Shown: one piece after another, positions 1-11,714 of the stretch
Layout: the number at the start of each line of letters is the position of its first letter
How positions within the stretch are numbered: the stretch's first letter is position 1
Assembly (NCBI GenBank): GCA_907163375.1
Contig: CAJQUW010010404.1
Span: forward strand, 62,001-126,000
DNA: 64,000 bases
Source: Prostheceraeus crozeri
Taxonomy: Eukaryota; Platyhelminthes; Polycladida; Euryleptidae
Direction: 5' to 3'
Notes under the pieces: generated by a model
Database searches by the model: none
Seen by the model: only the letters and a program-made list of their open reading frames with translations
Told to the model about the DNA's origin: nothing
Program-made: the position numbers and the translations under genes

Positions 1-562
1 TCCCATGCTACAACTCCCATCAAACTGAGGTGACCGACTTTTCATAGAAATAAAGAAGAGAATCTATTCATAAGCATGATGACTTCCTCTCTAAATAAGC
101 ATGCATGGACCAAATGTAATGACAAATCTAATGTCACCGCCACCACAGAATATTAATTATCTATGAAGCTTGAATCCATGGTCCACAATTTTTGAAACTA
201 TTTTATTTATGTATTAAAATTAAAATTCATATTTGAATTTAAATACAAACATGACAAATCACCCTAATGAGCTTAACCTCTTTCGTTTCATCTGATGCGG
301 TTTTAGTAGGTGAAAGCATAGGAGCATAAATCTTATCAAAAATAGCATTGCTTTTAATTCTAAAATTCTACCAGTACCACAAGATGCTTACAAAAAGTTA
401 GAAATGACAATAACTTTACATACTTGCACCTTGAATACGCGCATACATACATGCATGGAAACCAATATAATGTTCCATAAAGTTTCATTCTACCTACTTA
501 TTGTCAAAAGCGCGTTTCGTCTGCTCTAAGTAGGTGTGACACGCAGAATGAATCAAACTGAT

Positions 563-985
563 AGTAGTGATCCCCTGACAAAAGGAAGTGCAAAATATGC
601 AACAATGAGTCATCATGCTGACTCAGCCCCCCCCTCTGGAAGGAAGGAAGTAGGAGCTCTCCTGTTAGGCAAGGGTAGGAATCTCTGTAAAACGACCGAG
701 TTAGAAAAATGTAGGTTTTGGACGTTTTGGGGTGAGAAAGGTCGTATTTCGGGCAGACGGAGGGCTCGGATGGACAAGCGGAGGCAGATTCGGACTCAAC
801 GTGAAATTTTGGGTTGGGTAGGTTGTTTCCAGCTCAATCGGAGAGAAACAGTTCCGACCACCGCTCTGGACGAGACTTCGATCTTGGCTTGTAGGAATGG
901 TAGAGAGTCGTGCGATGGCTCGTTTGAAAGCTAAGAGTGAGAAAAATGCAGTGGAAAGCATAATATGTCAACGTTTTCCTGGGTT
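563..985 (+). repeat. Element C left inverted terminal repeat
   Basis: This pairs in reverse complement with about 3430-3929. It contains polyC/polyG tracts and the family core GTCGTGCGATGGCTCGTTTG (908-927), followed by AAAGCTAAGAGTGAG. Further diverged copies of the core lie inside at about 1245 and 1788, so the terminal region is built from tandem modules. Open frames across it (536-934, 1098-1658) are not conserved between copies and are not called as genes. Confidence 0.75.
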
Positions 986-2069
986 TAGAGTGGAAAATGA
1001 CTTGAAAATGGCAGGAATCTCTGAAAAATGACAGAGTTAGGAAAAGGTAGGTTTTGGACGTTTTGGGAGAGGAAAGGTCCTATTTCGGGCTAAAGGAGTG
1101 TCCGGATGGACAAACGGAGGGCAGATTCGGATTCTACGTGCAATTTTGCATCGGTATGGTGATTTCCAGCTCAATCGGAGAGAAAAAGTTCTGACCCCCC
1201 CCCTCTGGACGAGACTTCGATCTTGGCTTGTAGGAATGGTAGAAAATCGTGCGATAGCTCGTTGGAAAGCTAAGAGTGAGAAAAATTCAATGGACGAAAC
1301 GGCGCGTCTCTACATACGTTCGTTGAGGTGTGAGAGTGACTTTAAGATTTTTGACCATCACCGAAAAAACGACAGAGTTAGAATTTTTAGGAAAATTTCT
1401 CTAGCGGGTGAACGAAGCCTCGGATGGGAAAACAGAGGCCAGATTCGGATTCTACGTGCAATTTTGCATCTAGAGAGTGAGTTTCAAGTGAATCGGAGAG
1501 AAAAAGTCGAAAATTTTCTTCACACTGGGTCTCAACACTTGGGATCTTTTCGTGAAAATGTTAAATTGTGGCCTACTTTGATGACGACTCACTCAGGAAT
1601 GGAAGTGAATGAAGAGCTCGGGTTTCTTTTAGGGGCAAGACCGCACTTTGTTCTCTAGGATCCTATCTTTTCAGATGTGTGAAAGGTTTCGTTTCCAAAT
1701 GATAGCTTGTTTAAAATAGAATTTTTGCGCATTTTCCAAGATTTTGGATATTTTGAAAAAACGACTCGGCTTCTGGTAATCGTAGAGAGTCGAGGGATGG
1801 CTTAGATGAAAGGTGAGAGCAAGAGCAAGAAAACGTGACTGTAAAAAGTTGAAGTCAGTCGGAGCACTAGAACCGGAGATAGAAGTGTTTAAAGTTTTGG
1901 ATGATTGAGATTACGTCATAAACTGATCGCCACAAACTATGTAAGCTAGGAAGCGAATGAGAAATTTCATTAAGACGAGAGAGATTGTCAGAGGTAGGTC
2001 GTCTCTCCGGAGCTCCGATGATGGCATCGAAAATTCCAAATTTAGAAAATTTCATTGCTGATATCAGCT

Positions 2070-2535
2070 AAGGCGTCAGACTTATAGGTTAGCCAGGAGA
2101 TGACCTTAGTCTCCAGGCCATAAAAGACTCCAAAACTTTAAAGGCTTGTAACTTTGCTTCTACAAGTCCTTTTGACTTGATTCAAAAAAGATTCGATCGC
2201 TATTGATCAGACCTATACTTACAGATTACTTATAAATTTCATTAGTAGTGCTAAATGCCGAAAAATTTAAATTCGCTATTTTTGGTGATTTTTCGGGGTT
2301 TTCAAACCTTCTGATTTCAATAAAGGCCTTTATAAAGTTGTCAGAGGCGAGCTTCGGCTCGAGACTTGCTTCCTGACGTAAATAACTCCACAGGTTTTCA
2401 TGTCAAAATCGGGGTCCGAATACCAACACAGTGATATGACGCACGCTCTGTCCGGGGAGGTTGGATTTGAGGGCCGAGGCCTTGGAGTCGGGATAAGATC
2501 CCCTCTGAGTGATGCCTGTAACGGATTCATCAGCC
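2070..2535. repeat. Subterminal block conserved in elements A, B and C
   Basis: Two sub-blocks recur in reverse complement in the other elements. Bases 2070-2190 match about 58905-59020 in B and partly 40810-40875 in A. Bases 2340-2530 match 40495-40650 in A and 58250-58410 in B. No conserved reading frame is visible. Conservation in three copies suggests a cis-acting role such as replication or regulation. Confidence 0.7.
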
Positions 2536-2743
2536 TAGCTTAACTATCCTCATTGACATACTAGTTGAATTTTAAAAATGATGGTCAATGGAAGTTTTAA
2601 CACCTAAACGCTTGCTATCAAGTCGCAATGGCTTCTGCTATCAGGCCTTTGTGAAATCTCGTCTAGCCTCAGCAAATCAGGGTTGGGAACGTCGATCGTT
2701 TGTCATTGTAACTTGGTAAAAATGAGAGGGTTACTGCAGGCAT

Positions 2744-2916
2744 TGACGTCAAAACTTCTCGCGTCATAGGGTAACCAGTCTTTGTGTTGGGAGTTGGTTA
2801 CTGAAAGCATGATGACTGCCGATGCCCATATTTGGTAAAACCGCTGTTGTCATGTCAAACGCATGGCCAAATAAGGAAGGTCTGAATCATGGCTTTGTGC
2901 TCACTGAGTATATAAA
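2744..2916 (+). promoter_or_regulatory. CRE + two CArG boxes + TATA promoter module
   Basis: The full CRE palindrome TGACGTCA lies at 2744-2751. CArG boxes (CC, six A/T, GG) lie at 2826-2835 (CCATATTTGG) and 2867-2876 (CCAAATAAGG), 41 bp apart. TATATAAA is at 2909-2916, about 40 bp before the ATG at 2954. The same arrangement, inverted, occurs at 57791-58107 in element B. CArG boxes bind SRF/MADS factors and CRE binds CREB/ATF factors in animals. The use as an inducible early promoter is inference. Confidence 0.75.
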
Positions 2917-2953
2917 CCATTGCCTCTCTTTCATTTTCATTTCATACTCCATC

Positions 2954-3226
2954 ATGCAGACACCAAACGCGCTAGTCAGCTCTCCTGACAAGCTTTGGTT
3001 AAAGCTGAGAAATTTATTTAAAGAGTTTTCGCAGTTGGAAGAGCAAGAGAGATTGCGGAACAATCTTGCTCGAATTGGTTCATCAGCTGCCGATGATGAT
3101 ACCGATTCAACAGAGTGGGGTATATACCGCCCTCTGACAGTGGGATGGTAGTAGAGGAGGTCGATGCCGCTGACATAGAGAGATTAAGAGTCTCTCAGCG
3201 GGATCGGCCAGTCCCACCCAAGTTAG
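2954..3226 (+). pseudogene. Small acidic protein of unknown function, element C copy
   Basis: The ATG at 2954 follows the TATA box by about 40 bp. The product starts MQTPNALVSSPD and contains LARIGSSAADDD and TEWG. It matches the gene at 38754-39018 in element A (MKTPKTTVSSPD, LARIGSSVTDDD, TEWG, VEEVDAAD.ERL). Relative to that copy there is an indel near 3120 and another near 3190, so the frame is broken; the ancestral stop would be near 3226. I recognise no domain. An acidic DDD stretch and charged helices are visible. It was probably an early gene, judging from its promoter. Confidence 0.6.
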
Positions 3227-3309
3227 ATGTTTGTCTCTTTTATAAACATAAAATCAACTTTCATACATACAACACATTCTTTCATCACCCTTCGTCGGGA
3301 ACGCCCATG

Positions 3310-3325
3310 AGCCCTCTTAAGAGCT
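3310..3325 (+). terminator. Histone-type 3' stem-loop
   Basis: AGCCCT-CTTA-AGAGCT forms a 6-bp stem (one mismatch) with a 4-nt loop, followed directly by ACC, as in metazoan replication-dependent histone mRNAs. It lies about 85 nt after the inferred stop of the gene at 2954. The downstream stretch TTCTAATGCAGCTAAAGCGG recurs after the matching site in element B. Confidence 0.55.
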
Positions 3326-3429
3326 ACCTTCTAATGCAGCTAAAGCGGTTCCAAGCCCGCCACATATCTTCCGAGATGGAATGCAGAGGGGAAGATAAAT
3401 GATGAAGTGGAATGAATTGGAAGGGACAT

Positions 3430-3929
3430 TCATGCGCCACACGCAACCACAAGCGTTGACATATTATGCTTTCCACTGCATTTTTCTCATTCTTAGCTTT
3501 CCAACGAGCTATCGCACGATTTTCTACCATTCCTACAAGTCAAGATCAAAGTCTCGTCCAGAGGGGGGGTTAGCACGTTTTCTCTCCGATTGAGCTGGAA
3601 ATCACCATACTGATGCAGAATTGCACGTAGAGTCCGAATCTGCCCTCAGTTTGTCCATCCGGACACTCCTTCAGCCCGAAATAGGACCTTTCCTCTCCCC
3701 AAAACGTCCAAAACCTACATTTTTCTAACTCTGTCGTTTTTCAGAGATTCCTACCCTTGCCTCACAGGAGAGCTCCTCCTTCCTTCCTTCCAGAGGGGGG
3801 AACGGTTTCCTCCGCTCGGACCCATCCTTCTATCACATCTTTGGCCACTTCCTTCCAGAGGGGGGCTGAGTCAGCATGATGACTCATTGTTGCACATTTT
3901 GCACTTCCTTTTGTCAGGGGATCACTACT
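3430..3929 (-). repeat. Element C right inverted terminal repeat
   Basis: Reverse complement of the left ITR, ending CACTACT at 3929 next to the TSD ACTGAT. The ITR core AGCTTTCCAACGAGCTATCG is at 3496-3515. Confidence 0.75.
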
Positions 3930-4869
3930 ACTGATTGAAACATGATTCCTGCTAGAATATCGATCAAGCAATGGACAGTCACTGGACAAGCAATCACGAA
4001 ATGAATAAGTAGTAGCTAAAAAGTACATATACAAGAAAATTACTAGTAGGAGAAGAAGTGCATCGACAACTTGAATAAAAGGAAAGGACCATTGTTTGAT
4101 CGATATTCTAGCAGGAATCATGTTTCAATCAGTTTGATTCATTCTTCGTGTCACACCTACTGAGAGCCGACGAAACGCGGTTGTGACAATGAACAAGTAA
4201 AATGAAACTTCTGGCGATATTTTTCATCTGCAAGATGACAGCGGGGCGCAATTGCTTTATTATACTATAATCCTATATGAATAACATAAATCTCCAACAC
4301 AAGAAGCATAGCAATTATCAAATATTCTTCAATTGTAATATTTTGCATCATTTTTCATTTAAATGAAGTTTATCTGCCTATATACATAACGTCTATGTTC
4401 TATCATCAACTTATCATTTATCGCATATTTATCATTTATTTCCTGTTTGTTGCAGATCAACTCCTACTACATTTCCCAATAGAAGAGAAAAAATATGGAG
4501 AATGATTTCTGAGAAACTTTTCATAGAAGCAAGTGTTCAAAAGACTAAAAAAGAGAAGATGATAAACATCATTGGCTGTTTTTTGAATAAATGGCGTTTT
4601 GTGAATGATCATGAAATTAGTTAAAAAATAATGCTCCATAGTGTGATAGATTCTCAAACCAATTTTTTTGAAATCTGGGCAGGACTTTCACTGACATGTC
4701 AAGGGGATCGAAAGTTAAAAGTGCAAATACCTCATGCATGTTGTTGTCTTTATATTGACATTATCACAATTGCTAAACTAAACCGATTATTCTTTACAAT
4801 CATGATCACAGAAAGCGTCAGTATGTCGCGGAAAGGGTTAGACACGCTGTAGCATTAGGAGATGCCATA

Positions 4870-5060
4870 AACACTGAATTTCCCAAAATTCTATGGAACA
4901 GGATTTCCAGAAGATCGATAGGATTGGATTTCCAGAAATTCGATAGGACAGGATTTCCCACAAGTCTATGGGACAAATTAGCCCAATAGGCAATAGGATC
5001 AAAGTTCCCCAAAATTCAATGGGACAAAACTTTCCAACAGTGCCATAGAATAGAGCTCCA
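4870..5060. repeat. Degenerate short tandem repeats
   Basis: A unit of roughly 30 bp built on TTTCCAGAA-TCGATAGGA or CAA-TCTATGGGACA is repeated about six times with heavy drift. No gene is recognised in 4213-6280. The rest of that interval is AT-rich unique-looking sequence. Confidence 0.55.
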
Positions 5061-6282
5061 TAGCAATAGCACTACCCGCGATAGGAAAATTACAATAATT
5101 CCGTAGGACGCTTCCTATAGGAGTGTCATAGATTTTGGTTAACCTTGACTGCTAATGACTAGGCATTCTAGTCATGGCTTGTGTCATCCTGTGTGCGGCT
5201 CTAAAATGGTCACTTTAACCGCTTGTGTGCTGGAGATGTTGTCAACAGATTACAAGAATGATTCCCATCGTGATAATTACCTTCAAACAATGTCAATATT
5301 TACTAATTCGATGTCTGAGCTAATTTGGTTACATAATGACAGCTTTGCCTAGTCGGCTCTGCTGGTGAATGGTATAGATAACATCTTTCATAAATTAGAA
5401 GCGGATAAAGAGTAACGCATAAGAATTGTGAATCCTCGCTTGGGCATGAATTTCTTTATAGCCATTGATGTTTATAGGAAAGACCGGGATATGACTATGA
5501 GACGTAATTGCTCTTCGCTGTTTCAACAAAATTTCCCTTGCCCGAATTGTGTGCGTTATTACAAAGCGTCGAGAATTGCGTATCGATAGCAAAGCAGCTA
5601 GACCTGGCCAAACTAATTACTAGATGTTCTTTAGATTAAAAACCCATTTTCCAATTTTACATTACTTTGCTATTGATGACGTTAACTAATTAGATGTATA
5701 CCAACGATATTGAAATATATAGTTTCAAAATAAATGTAAAATGAAATATCGCTTTTATTCTATTTTTATTACTTAGTATTGCAATTTAGAAATGACAAAT
5801 TATCCAAATCCACTGTACTCTTTCTCATAGGCCCTATTTCTTTTCTCTTGTTTCAATTTAACTTTTTCTTAGTTAAATTTAATCAACGATTTACTGTTAT
5901 GTTGATAATTGCTTTCTAATATTCTGTTATCGTAACCTGATTATCATTAATTTTTCTTATCAAATTAAAACTTTCCAGAGAGACCTCCGTGCTTTTCAAC
6001 ACAAAATATGATATATGATTGACCGGCCAATGAAATTTGTATTATAACCGAATACGTGTAGGGATTTTTAAGTAATAGATCCCATTCCAAGTATAACTTC
6101 AATAATAAAACGTCAACATTTCGCTTCTGTACGTATATTCAAATGAGCATATCATTAGAAAGCAAACTAGAAATCCCATTCTAAATTTGTATACTGTATT
6201 TTACATTGAATATAATAGCATTATTGTTCGACGTATTTACAACTACCCAAACTAGCATACAAATTTGACATAATGTGTATGT

Positions 6283-8050
6283 TTATTTTGCGTGAAACTT
6301 TTTAAAACAATCTGTGATGCACAGACCAGGTTCACCTGGACACGTTTCACATACATACAATTGTGGAAAATTTCTTGCGACCTTCACGGTAGCACACACG
6401 ACATCTTTTAGTCGGGTATCTATTCTCTCCTCGCGCTGACAATTTTTTTGGATAGTGACAGACACTCACATCAATGGATTGAGGTAAATGTACCTCTAAT
6501 CGTCCATCACCTGTACCTAACAAAAGTTTCTTTGTACATGAAATCAAAAACTGTTCAAAACGTTCTTTACCACCATATTTGCGGTACACAACATGCGTAT
6601 TTAGACAGAGTCTTTGTATCAAATGAACGCCTATCTTGACAAACCATCTGTAAGATTTCCTTGCAGCATCATATGGGTGCAATATTTGATCTGATCGATC
6701 GACGCCACCCATATTTCTATTGTAGGAAATCATACTTTCACTTTTTTGAAAATCGATTTGTTTGCTTTGTTCTGTCACACAAGATACATCATACATATTT
6801 GCAACAATAAAAGTATCGATAATGTAAACAATTTTCAGTCCGCTCGATTTTTTATCACAAAATTTCGACAAAAGTATGCTACCTGATCTTACAAAGGAAG
6901 TTGATCGAGTAGCAACAGTTCCTGATTTCAACACTACAGGAACACCTCTGTTTGGACGAATAGTCCCAATCAAAAAAGTTCTTCTGTTCAAAAGAAAATT
7001 TGCGAGGCGCACACTGTTGAACCAATTATCGGCATATATTTTATGTCCCAAGTCCAAGTATCGATCGCATAAGTAAACGACAATGCGTTCAGATACACTG
7101 AGGCTTGAAGCGAATGACGCGAACTTGTCGTGTTCAGCAAAATATCGTGTGGTATGAAAGGAAAATTTAATAGTGTAACCTGTATCACTTTCACACAAAA
7201 CGTAATTTTTTATATCGAAACGTCGCCTTTTTGATGGTATATATTGTTTGAAGTGAAGTCTCCCCTTGAAGAGAAGGAGAGATTCATCAACAGTCAGACT
7301 TTCGCCGGGTTTGTATGATAGAACTATATCCTTCACTAGGAAACAAATGGTAGAATATTCTGTAGGGGATTTGGATCTTCATCAAACTTGGAATAGTCTG
7401 CGAATCGAATAAAATGCAATAGCAGTAAAAAACGATCCCGAGATAACGAACACTTTGAATGAAATATCGGTGTTGTAACAAAAGGATCCGTAGACCAATA
7501 ATCCGAGAACATTGGCTTCTTGATGACTCCCATTAGCAGAAGTAGTCCAATGAATTTCTTCATCTCTTGATTATTTGTGTTATTCCACGCTTGAAATCTT
7601 GAATGCGGTTTGAGATTTTCAGACTCTTGTGGTAGAAGAAGTTCCGCTCTGACATTTGTGAATCTGACAAGCATGTCAATCAACTTATCAGAGAAGCAGA
7701 TCCATACATTTAGTGATCAAATCCTCATGTCCAGAAGACCTCATGTTCATGTCTATAGTTTCGCTCACAAGCCGCCAACTTTCCTCGCTTTGTGTAGAAG
7801 ATTCATGTAGAACCAGGGTTGTTGACGTCGATGACGTGGCTGAAGCCGATGGCAAGGTGAAAGACGATGTTGATCGACATGGATTTCGCGTTGGCACTCT
7901 TGGAAAGGAAGTTTCTAAAAAATCCATATTAATGTCTGAATCCCCATCGCTGTCAAAGCTGTTGTCAGAGTCTGAAATCTCAAGTTCATCCTCGTCGTCA
8001 GATAAACAAATCATTTCAGCGATTTGATCTATCGTGAGTTCATGGATTAT
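6283..8050 (-). pseudogene. piggyBac-type transposase (DDE_Tnp_1_7), frameshifted
   Basis: Pieces at 7688-8040, 7336-7683, 6347-7336 and 6283-6400 line up as one piggyBac transposase read on the minus strand. The N-terminal part is acidic (ICLSDDEDELEISDSDNSFD). The catalytic Asp positions sit in TVDESLLLFKG, YADNWFNS and NMGGVDRSDQ, and a Cys-rich tail (CRVCYREG, CETCPGEPGLC) closes the protein. Junctions at about 7685, 7336 and 6360 need frame changes, so this copy is inactive. It abuts the Crypton-containing duplication at about 8045, with no clear TTAA at that junction. Confidence 0.85.
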
Positions 8051-8300
8051 GAAACTCAGGATCTTTGAATAAGTAAAAGTCTCAGTTATAGGGAGCACGA
8101 TTGAAATTGTAAAAAATTATGGCGGCAAGCTCTTTCAGAGTTGCTGGTGGATATTTAATCCTATCACCTTTCCTCACGTCTGAAAAAAATACTTCAGACA
8201 ATATTTCGCATCAGATTTATTGAACTCATCAATATCTTTTAGAACTTTGAGTGGGACATTCAATTGCACTTTCCATTGAGCGAACCAGCGTTGGAAAAGT
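8045..8300 (-). pseudogene. Crypton-like recombinase fragment, empty-site copy
   Basis: The minus strand encodes DEFNKSDAKYCLKYFFQT and, after a frame change, YPPATLKELAA. This matches the pieces split by element A at 15952-16184 and 42072 onward. The continuity here shows that those two pieces were once one gene. The pattern (FNK..A..CLK.FF, YPPATL.EL) resembles the N-terminal region of animal Crypton/DUF3504 proteins; the assignment is from memory. Confidence 0.6.
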
Positions 8301-9084
8301 TTCATAGTCACATTCTGGTGTGTAAACCAACGTTGGGAGTGGGGCTTCATTTGGAAAGTACGGTGAGGAATGTAGGCCAACATCCCTATCTGAAGCCACT
8401 AAATTGGAAAATTACACAATTTATTGCTGTATTCCAATATCATCTTTGATTAGCTTTCATGCATGTCATACGTTCCATGCTATGTTGCTTTTTAATGACA
8501 CAGTGGACTACATTCATGCAAATGACGTATTGCTTTTACGCTTTATCTTTAGTTGACGCTTCGCACCTGCGTATGCACGCATGCACTTCATTAGCAATCC
8601 TGGAATGTCAGGTAAAATAATGCATAAACATTACATTAATACTCTCAAAAAAGAAGTCCATTAAGAAATGCAACCCTGGAAATCTATTGGAGAGCACACG
8701 ATACATGCATCAATGCTATGTTATTCAAAGCTTAATTCATCCAAGCTTTCTATTTGTTGAACGTTCAATAAATTAATAATCAATATTCAAAACCCACATT
8801 AAATTTGTTTTCATCTGGACTAACAATGTTCATTTTGAAATACAAATTGCGGCACATTGTAATAAACCCGAAGTTAGAGAGAAGCCATCTGATAAAAGTG
8901 AATTTGCAAAATGTGCTTCAATTGAAGTTTAAAAAAGCGCTTGACAAATTCCTTCTGGTATGTTCGACTCAATAGATTCGCTATTTTTATCTATGTCCCG
9001 TAATCGCTCTGCTTCAATTGTAATTTTACCCCAAATTAAAATGATTGTGCTAAATCGTTTATCATCATAAGAAAATGTTGTGAA

Positions 9085-9283
9085 GTTATTTAAAATATAA
9101 TTAAATAATAATATCAATAATAATAATAATATTAAATAATTAATATTAAATTATAATATTAATATTTAATATATATATAATAAATATATAATACTATATA
9201 TTTATTTTATAATATTAATATTATTAAATATTAAATAATAATAATTAATAATATAATATAATATATTACTTACATAATACTCA
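9085..9283. repeat. AT-rich low-complexity expansion
   Basis: Almost pure A/T (TAATAATAATATTA patterns) lies between sequences that are contiguous in the other arm (about 14560-14580). It was therefore gained after the duplication. Confidence 0.75.
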
Positions 9284-9612
9284 AAATGTATTCTTTATGA
9301 CTTTAAGATTGTCCATGCACCCTTCTTGCAAAAAAGAATGTCCGATAGTTAAATTTATTCTCAGTTTGTTCCGAGTGTATCCTGAGAAGATCAAGAGGGA
9401 CTGAAAGCAGCTCTCAAACGACCTGGTCTATGGGTCCATTCAAAGTATTTCTGATGAGTTTCCGGTATCTCATTATGCATCAGATCATCAACAATAGTGC
9501 AATTGCATGCAATTCAATGAGGACGCAACACATTTTCATCTCAGCAGTGCTGGGAACTACTAAATATTCAGATGAAATGTTGACAATAGCTATGAGATAA
9601 ACTTTCTGATTT

Positions 9613-10032
9613 TCAATGCCTGCGGGAATTTAAAGTCCTTTTACTGATCAATTTTAAGCGCCAGTCAATTTCAATCTTATCAAGGGGCCTCAATGAAACT
9701 TCTCGGTCCTGTCCTTTGTCTCTTGGATACAACAGATTTCCTTCATTGATCTTCCAAATTTTGTTGTGGACCGGTCTGTGTGGCATAATTTTTACGTTGA
9801 CTTCAGTTCTACGATCACGGTGGATTCTCGAAAAACTGCAGTTTCCAGCGCTACACATATAGATCTCTCCAGTGAATGTAAATGTTGATGCATAATCAGA
9901 GTAACTGAACTTGGGGTGAAAGCGGGCAGACCTAGATATTTGGAAACACGACCGGACCTGGCCCGCGCCGCGAGCTTTTAATACTATTTTCCTACACGAC
10001 ATCTTGAATTTGTTCTCTCGTATATTAGACAT
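9613..10032 (-). CDS. Hypothetical protein, 139 aa
   Basis: An open frame with balanced composition, including FSYSDYASTFTFTGEIYMC, CSFSRIHRDRR and KIWKINEGNLLYPRDK. I recognise no family. It lies just inside the inverted duplication. It could be part of a decayed transposon gene. There is no promoter or poly(A) evidence. Confidence 0.3.
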   Translation of the reverse strand: MSNIRENKFKMSCRKIVLKARGAGQVRSCFQISRSARFHPKFSYSDYASTFTFTGEIYMCSAGNCSFSRIHRDRRTEVNVKIMPHRPVHNKIWKINEGNLLYPRDKGQDREVSLRPLDKIEIDWRLKLISKRTLNSRRH

Positions 10033-11178
10033 TTATGATTAGGATGTCTTCTGACATACACGCATAATCTTCACTCTATTTATGACTTAATCAATGGATC
10101 TAAAGACCAGTGATTTTCGCAGACAAAGTCATGAAAAATGATTTCTGCGAAATATGACGTTATTTTCACAGCACTTTATTGGCAGGAGAAGTTATTGATA
10201 GCATGGTGGGAGCCAGTCATAATTGCGGTTTGAAAAGCAAGCACACGTCTGCACATTTCGAATTATGAATAAGTATATTTGCAAATGTGGATACACACAC
10301 TTTACTATACACCACCATACATCAGAAAATGAATTTAGTGGTTATGTGTAATGGCTGTCGATGCTCATATGATCTTGAGTGAATTTTCAAATTCATTGTT
10401 CAAGCATGATTTGCAACTGTATTCAAATGGTTATCAACTACAACAAAACGGACTGCGATTTATATAATATATCACCGATCACAAGCATCATGATAACATG
10501 ACACACGTAATCCGAAATGACTTGAATTTGACAGTCAAATCTCATTGTTTTATAAAAGTTTTGCGACTGCAAATCTTTGACAAAAATAATATGATACATG
10601 CCTCTATAGCGGATTTAAATGGTCAGAATGCCCGACTGGCGAAGCCACGAGGACATTTGACCATTTGGATCCGATAGCGATGCATTTATAACATATTTAA
10701 AGCACTGCCATGGACTCCTAAATATAGATTGCCATGGACGCGTCACGGGAATTCCTTCATTTACCAAAGAAGGCAGATGATCTTATTATCGTAGGTGAAA
10801 ATGATCAGGATTGATATAAATACCATTATTTCTCTTAAAATGACTTTATTTGTCTACTTCTTGCTTTCATTAACCCACAGATTATAATCAAAGCAATCTG
10901 TGATGAATAAGTCTCTTATTCTCATGATATTATGAATAATTCTCTTATAAGTCAGAAATCAAATGAAATATGAGAAATAAGACGAAGATCATTTTGAGGA
11001 CATTTCTTCAATTTTCGTTTTTGCCGTCAAATCTTTCATCATTTTAGCTTTCACTTTGCTACATATAAAGTATTTTTTGCCATGCAATTGAAAAACTGGA
11101 ATGAAATCATCTTCATCAATAGTGGGATTGAATGAACGCAATCAGTTTCAATTCGGAACAGCAATGGACATTCGACGC
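10033..11178. other. No gene recognised
   Basis: AT-rich sequence with stops in all frames. I see no repeat shared with the rest of the window and no RNA gene. Confidence 0.5.
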
Positions 11179-11445
11179 TTATTTTTCGTCAAGTATTTCA
11201 ATGAAAACATTACGAGAGCTCCTCATACCCATAGAAGATGGAAGAATATTTTCGCAACAGAACTTATAAAATATTGAAAAGCAAACAGTTGATACAGAAA
11301 AGACAACATCAGAGGGTCTTGTCAACCCACCACGATTTACTATATCAATAAATGTTGTATAATCGCGCTTATTACTATCATGAAATACTGGTTCTGGCAA
11401 ACATTTACTGCTACGCAAAATTTCCGAACAATTTCTACAATTCAT
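11179..11445 (-). pseudogene. Possible P-element/THAP-type transposase C-terminus
   Basis: The frame contains MNCRNCSEILRSSKCLPEP, then FIDIVNRGGLTRPSDVVF. A Cys pair followed by a GGL-PS motif is reminiscent of the C-terminal part of P-element/THAP9-like transposases. No catalytic core is visible nearby, so this is at best a remnant. Confidence 0.3.
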
Positions 11446-11714
11446 TCTTTATGCTATTGAATTTGCAATATAAACAGATACATAAATTATCACATTTAAG
11501 TCGGTCAATTCGATGTTGTAAAATATTTAAGAGTCGTTTATATTATCATAAAGAAATTCTTGATTTTCATATTCTGATTCTTTGCGGAAGAAGGAAAATC
11601 ACCGACTGAGATGTTACTAAATTTAAGTAGCGATAGAATCCGAACATTTCTTCGTTCTCAAGAACTTGGCGAACCTGGGCAAAAAGATTTCCGCCTGATA
11701 ACTGTCTATACCAG

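Larger units (their letters stand above)
563..3929. mobile_element. Element C: deleted Polinton-like element, TSD ACTGAT
   Basis: Both ends read AGTAGTGATCCCC inward and are flanked by a perfect 6-bp duplication ACTGAT (557-562 and 3930-3935), the TSD length known for Polintons. The ends match the ITRs of element B (AGTAG, then CC.TGACAAA, TGCAAAAT.TGCA, GAGTCAT or GACTCAT). It keeps ITRs, subterminal DNA, one promoter and one small gene, so it is a non-autonomous deletion derivative of a larger element of the same family. Confidence 0.85.
480..4210. mobile_element. Small inverted-repeat element (MITE-like) hosting element C
   Basis: Bases 480-562 reappear in reverse complement at 4128-4210 (shared CGTTTCGTC, TAGGTGTGACACG and GAATGAATCAAACTGAT). 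A second inverted pair, 3931-3974 and 4087-4131, folds around a loop of about 110 bp. With element C and one copy of its TSD removed, the arms would form a short foldback transposon. No coding capacity was seen outside element C. Confidence 0.7.
8045..9577. repeat. Left arm of inverted segmental duplication
   Basis: This is the reverse complement of 14274-16184 continued by 42066-42190. Compared with the right arm it lacks about 700 bp (LINE and Crypton N-terminal part) near 8310 and has gained an AT-rich insert at 9085-9283. It carries the uninterrupted CACGTC (8175-8180), the empty form of the element A target site. Confidence 0.85.

Noticed and set aside
536-1658. Open frames in the element C left ITR (536-934, 1098-1658)
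   Set aside because: They lie in repeated ITR modules with indels between copies that do not keep any frame.
9085-9283. Origin of replication suggested by AT-richness
   Set aside because: It is a low-complexity expansion absent from the other arm of the duplication; no other origin signal.
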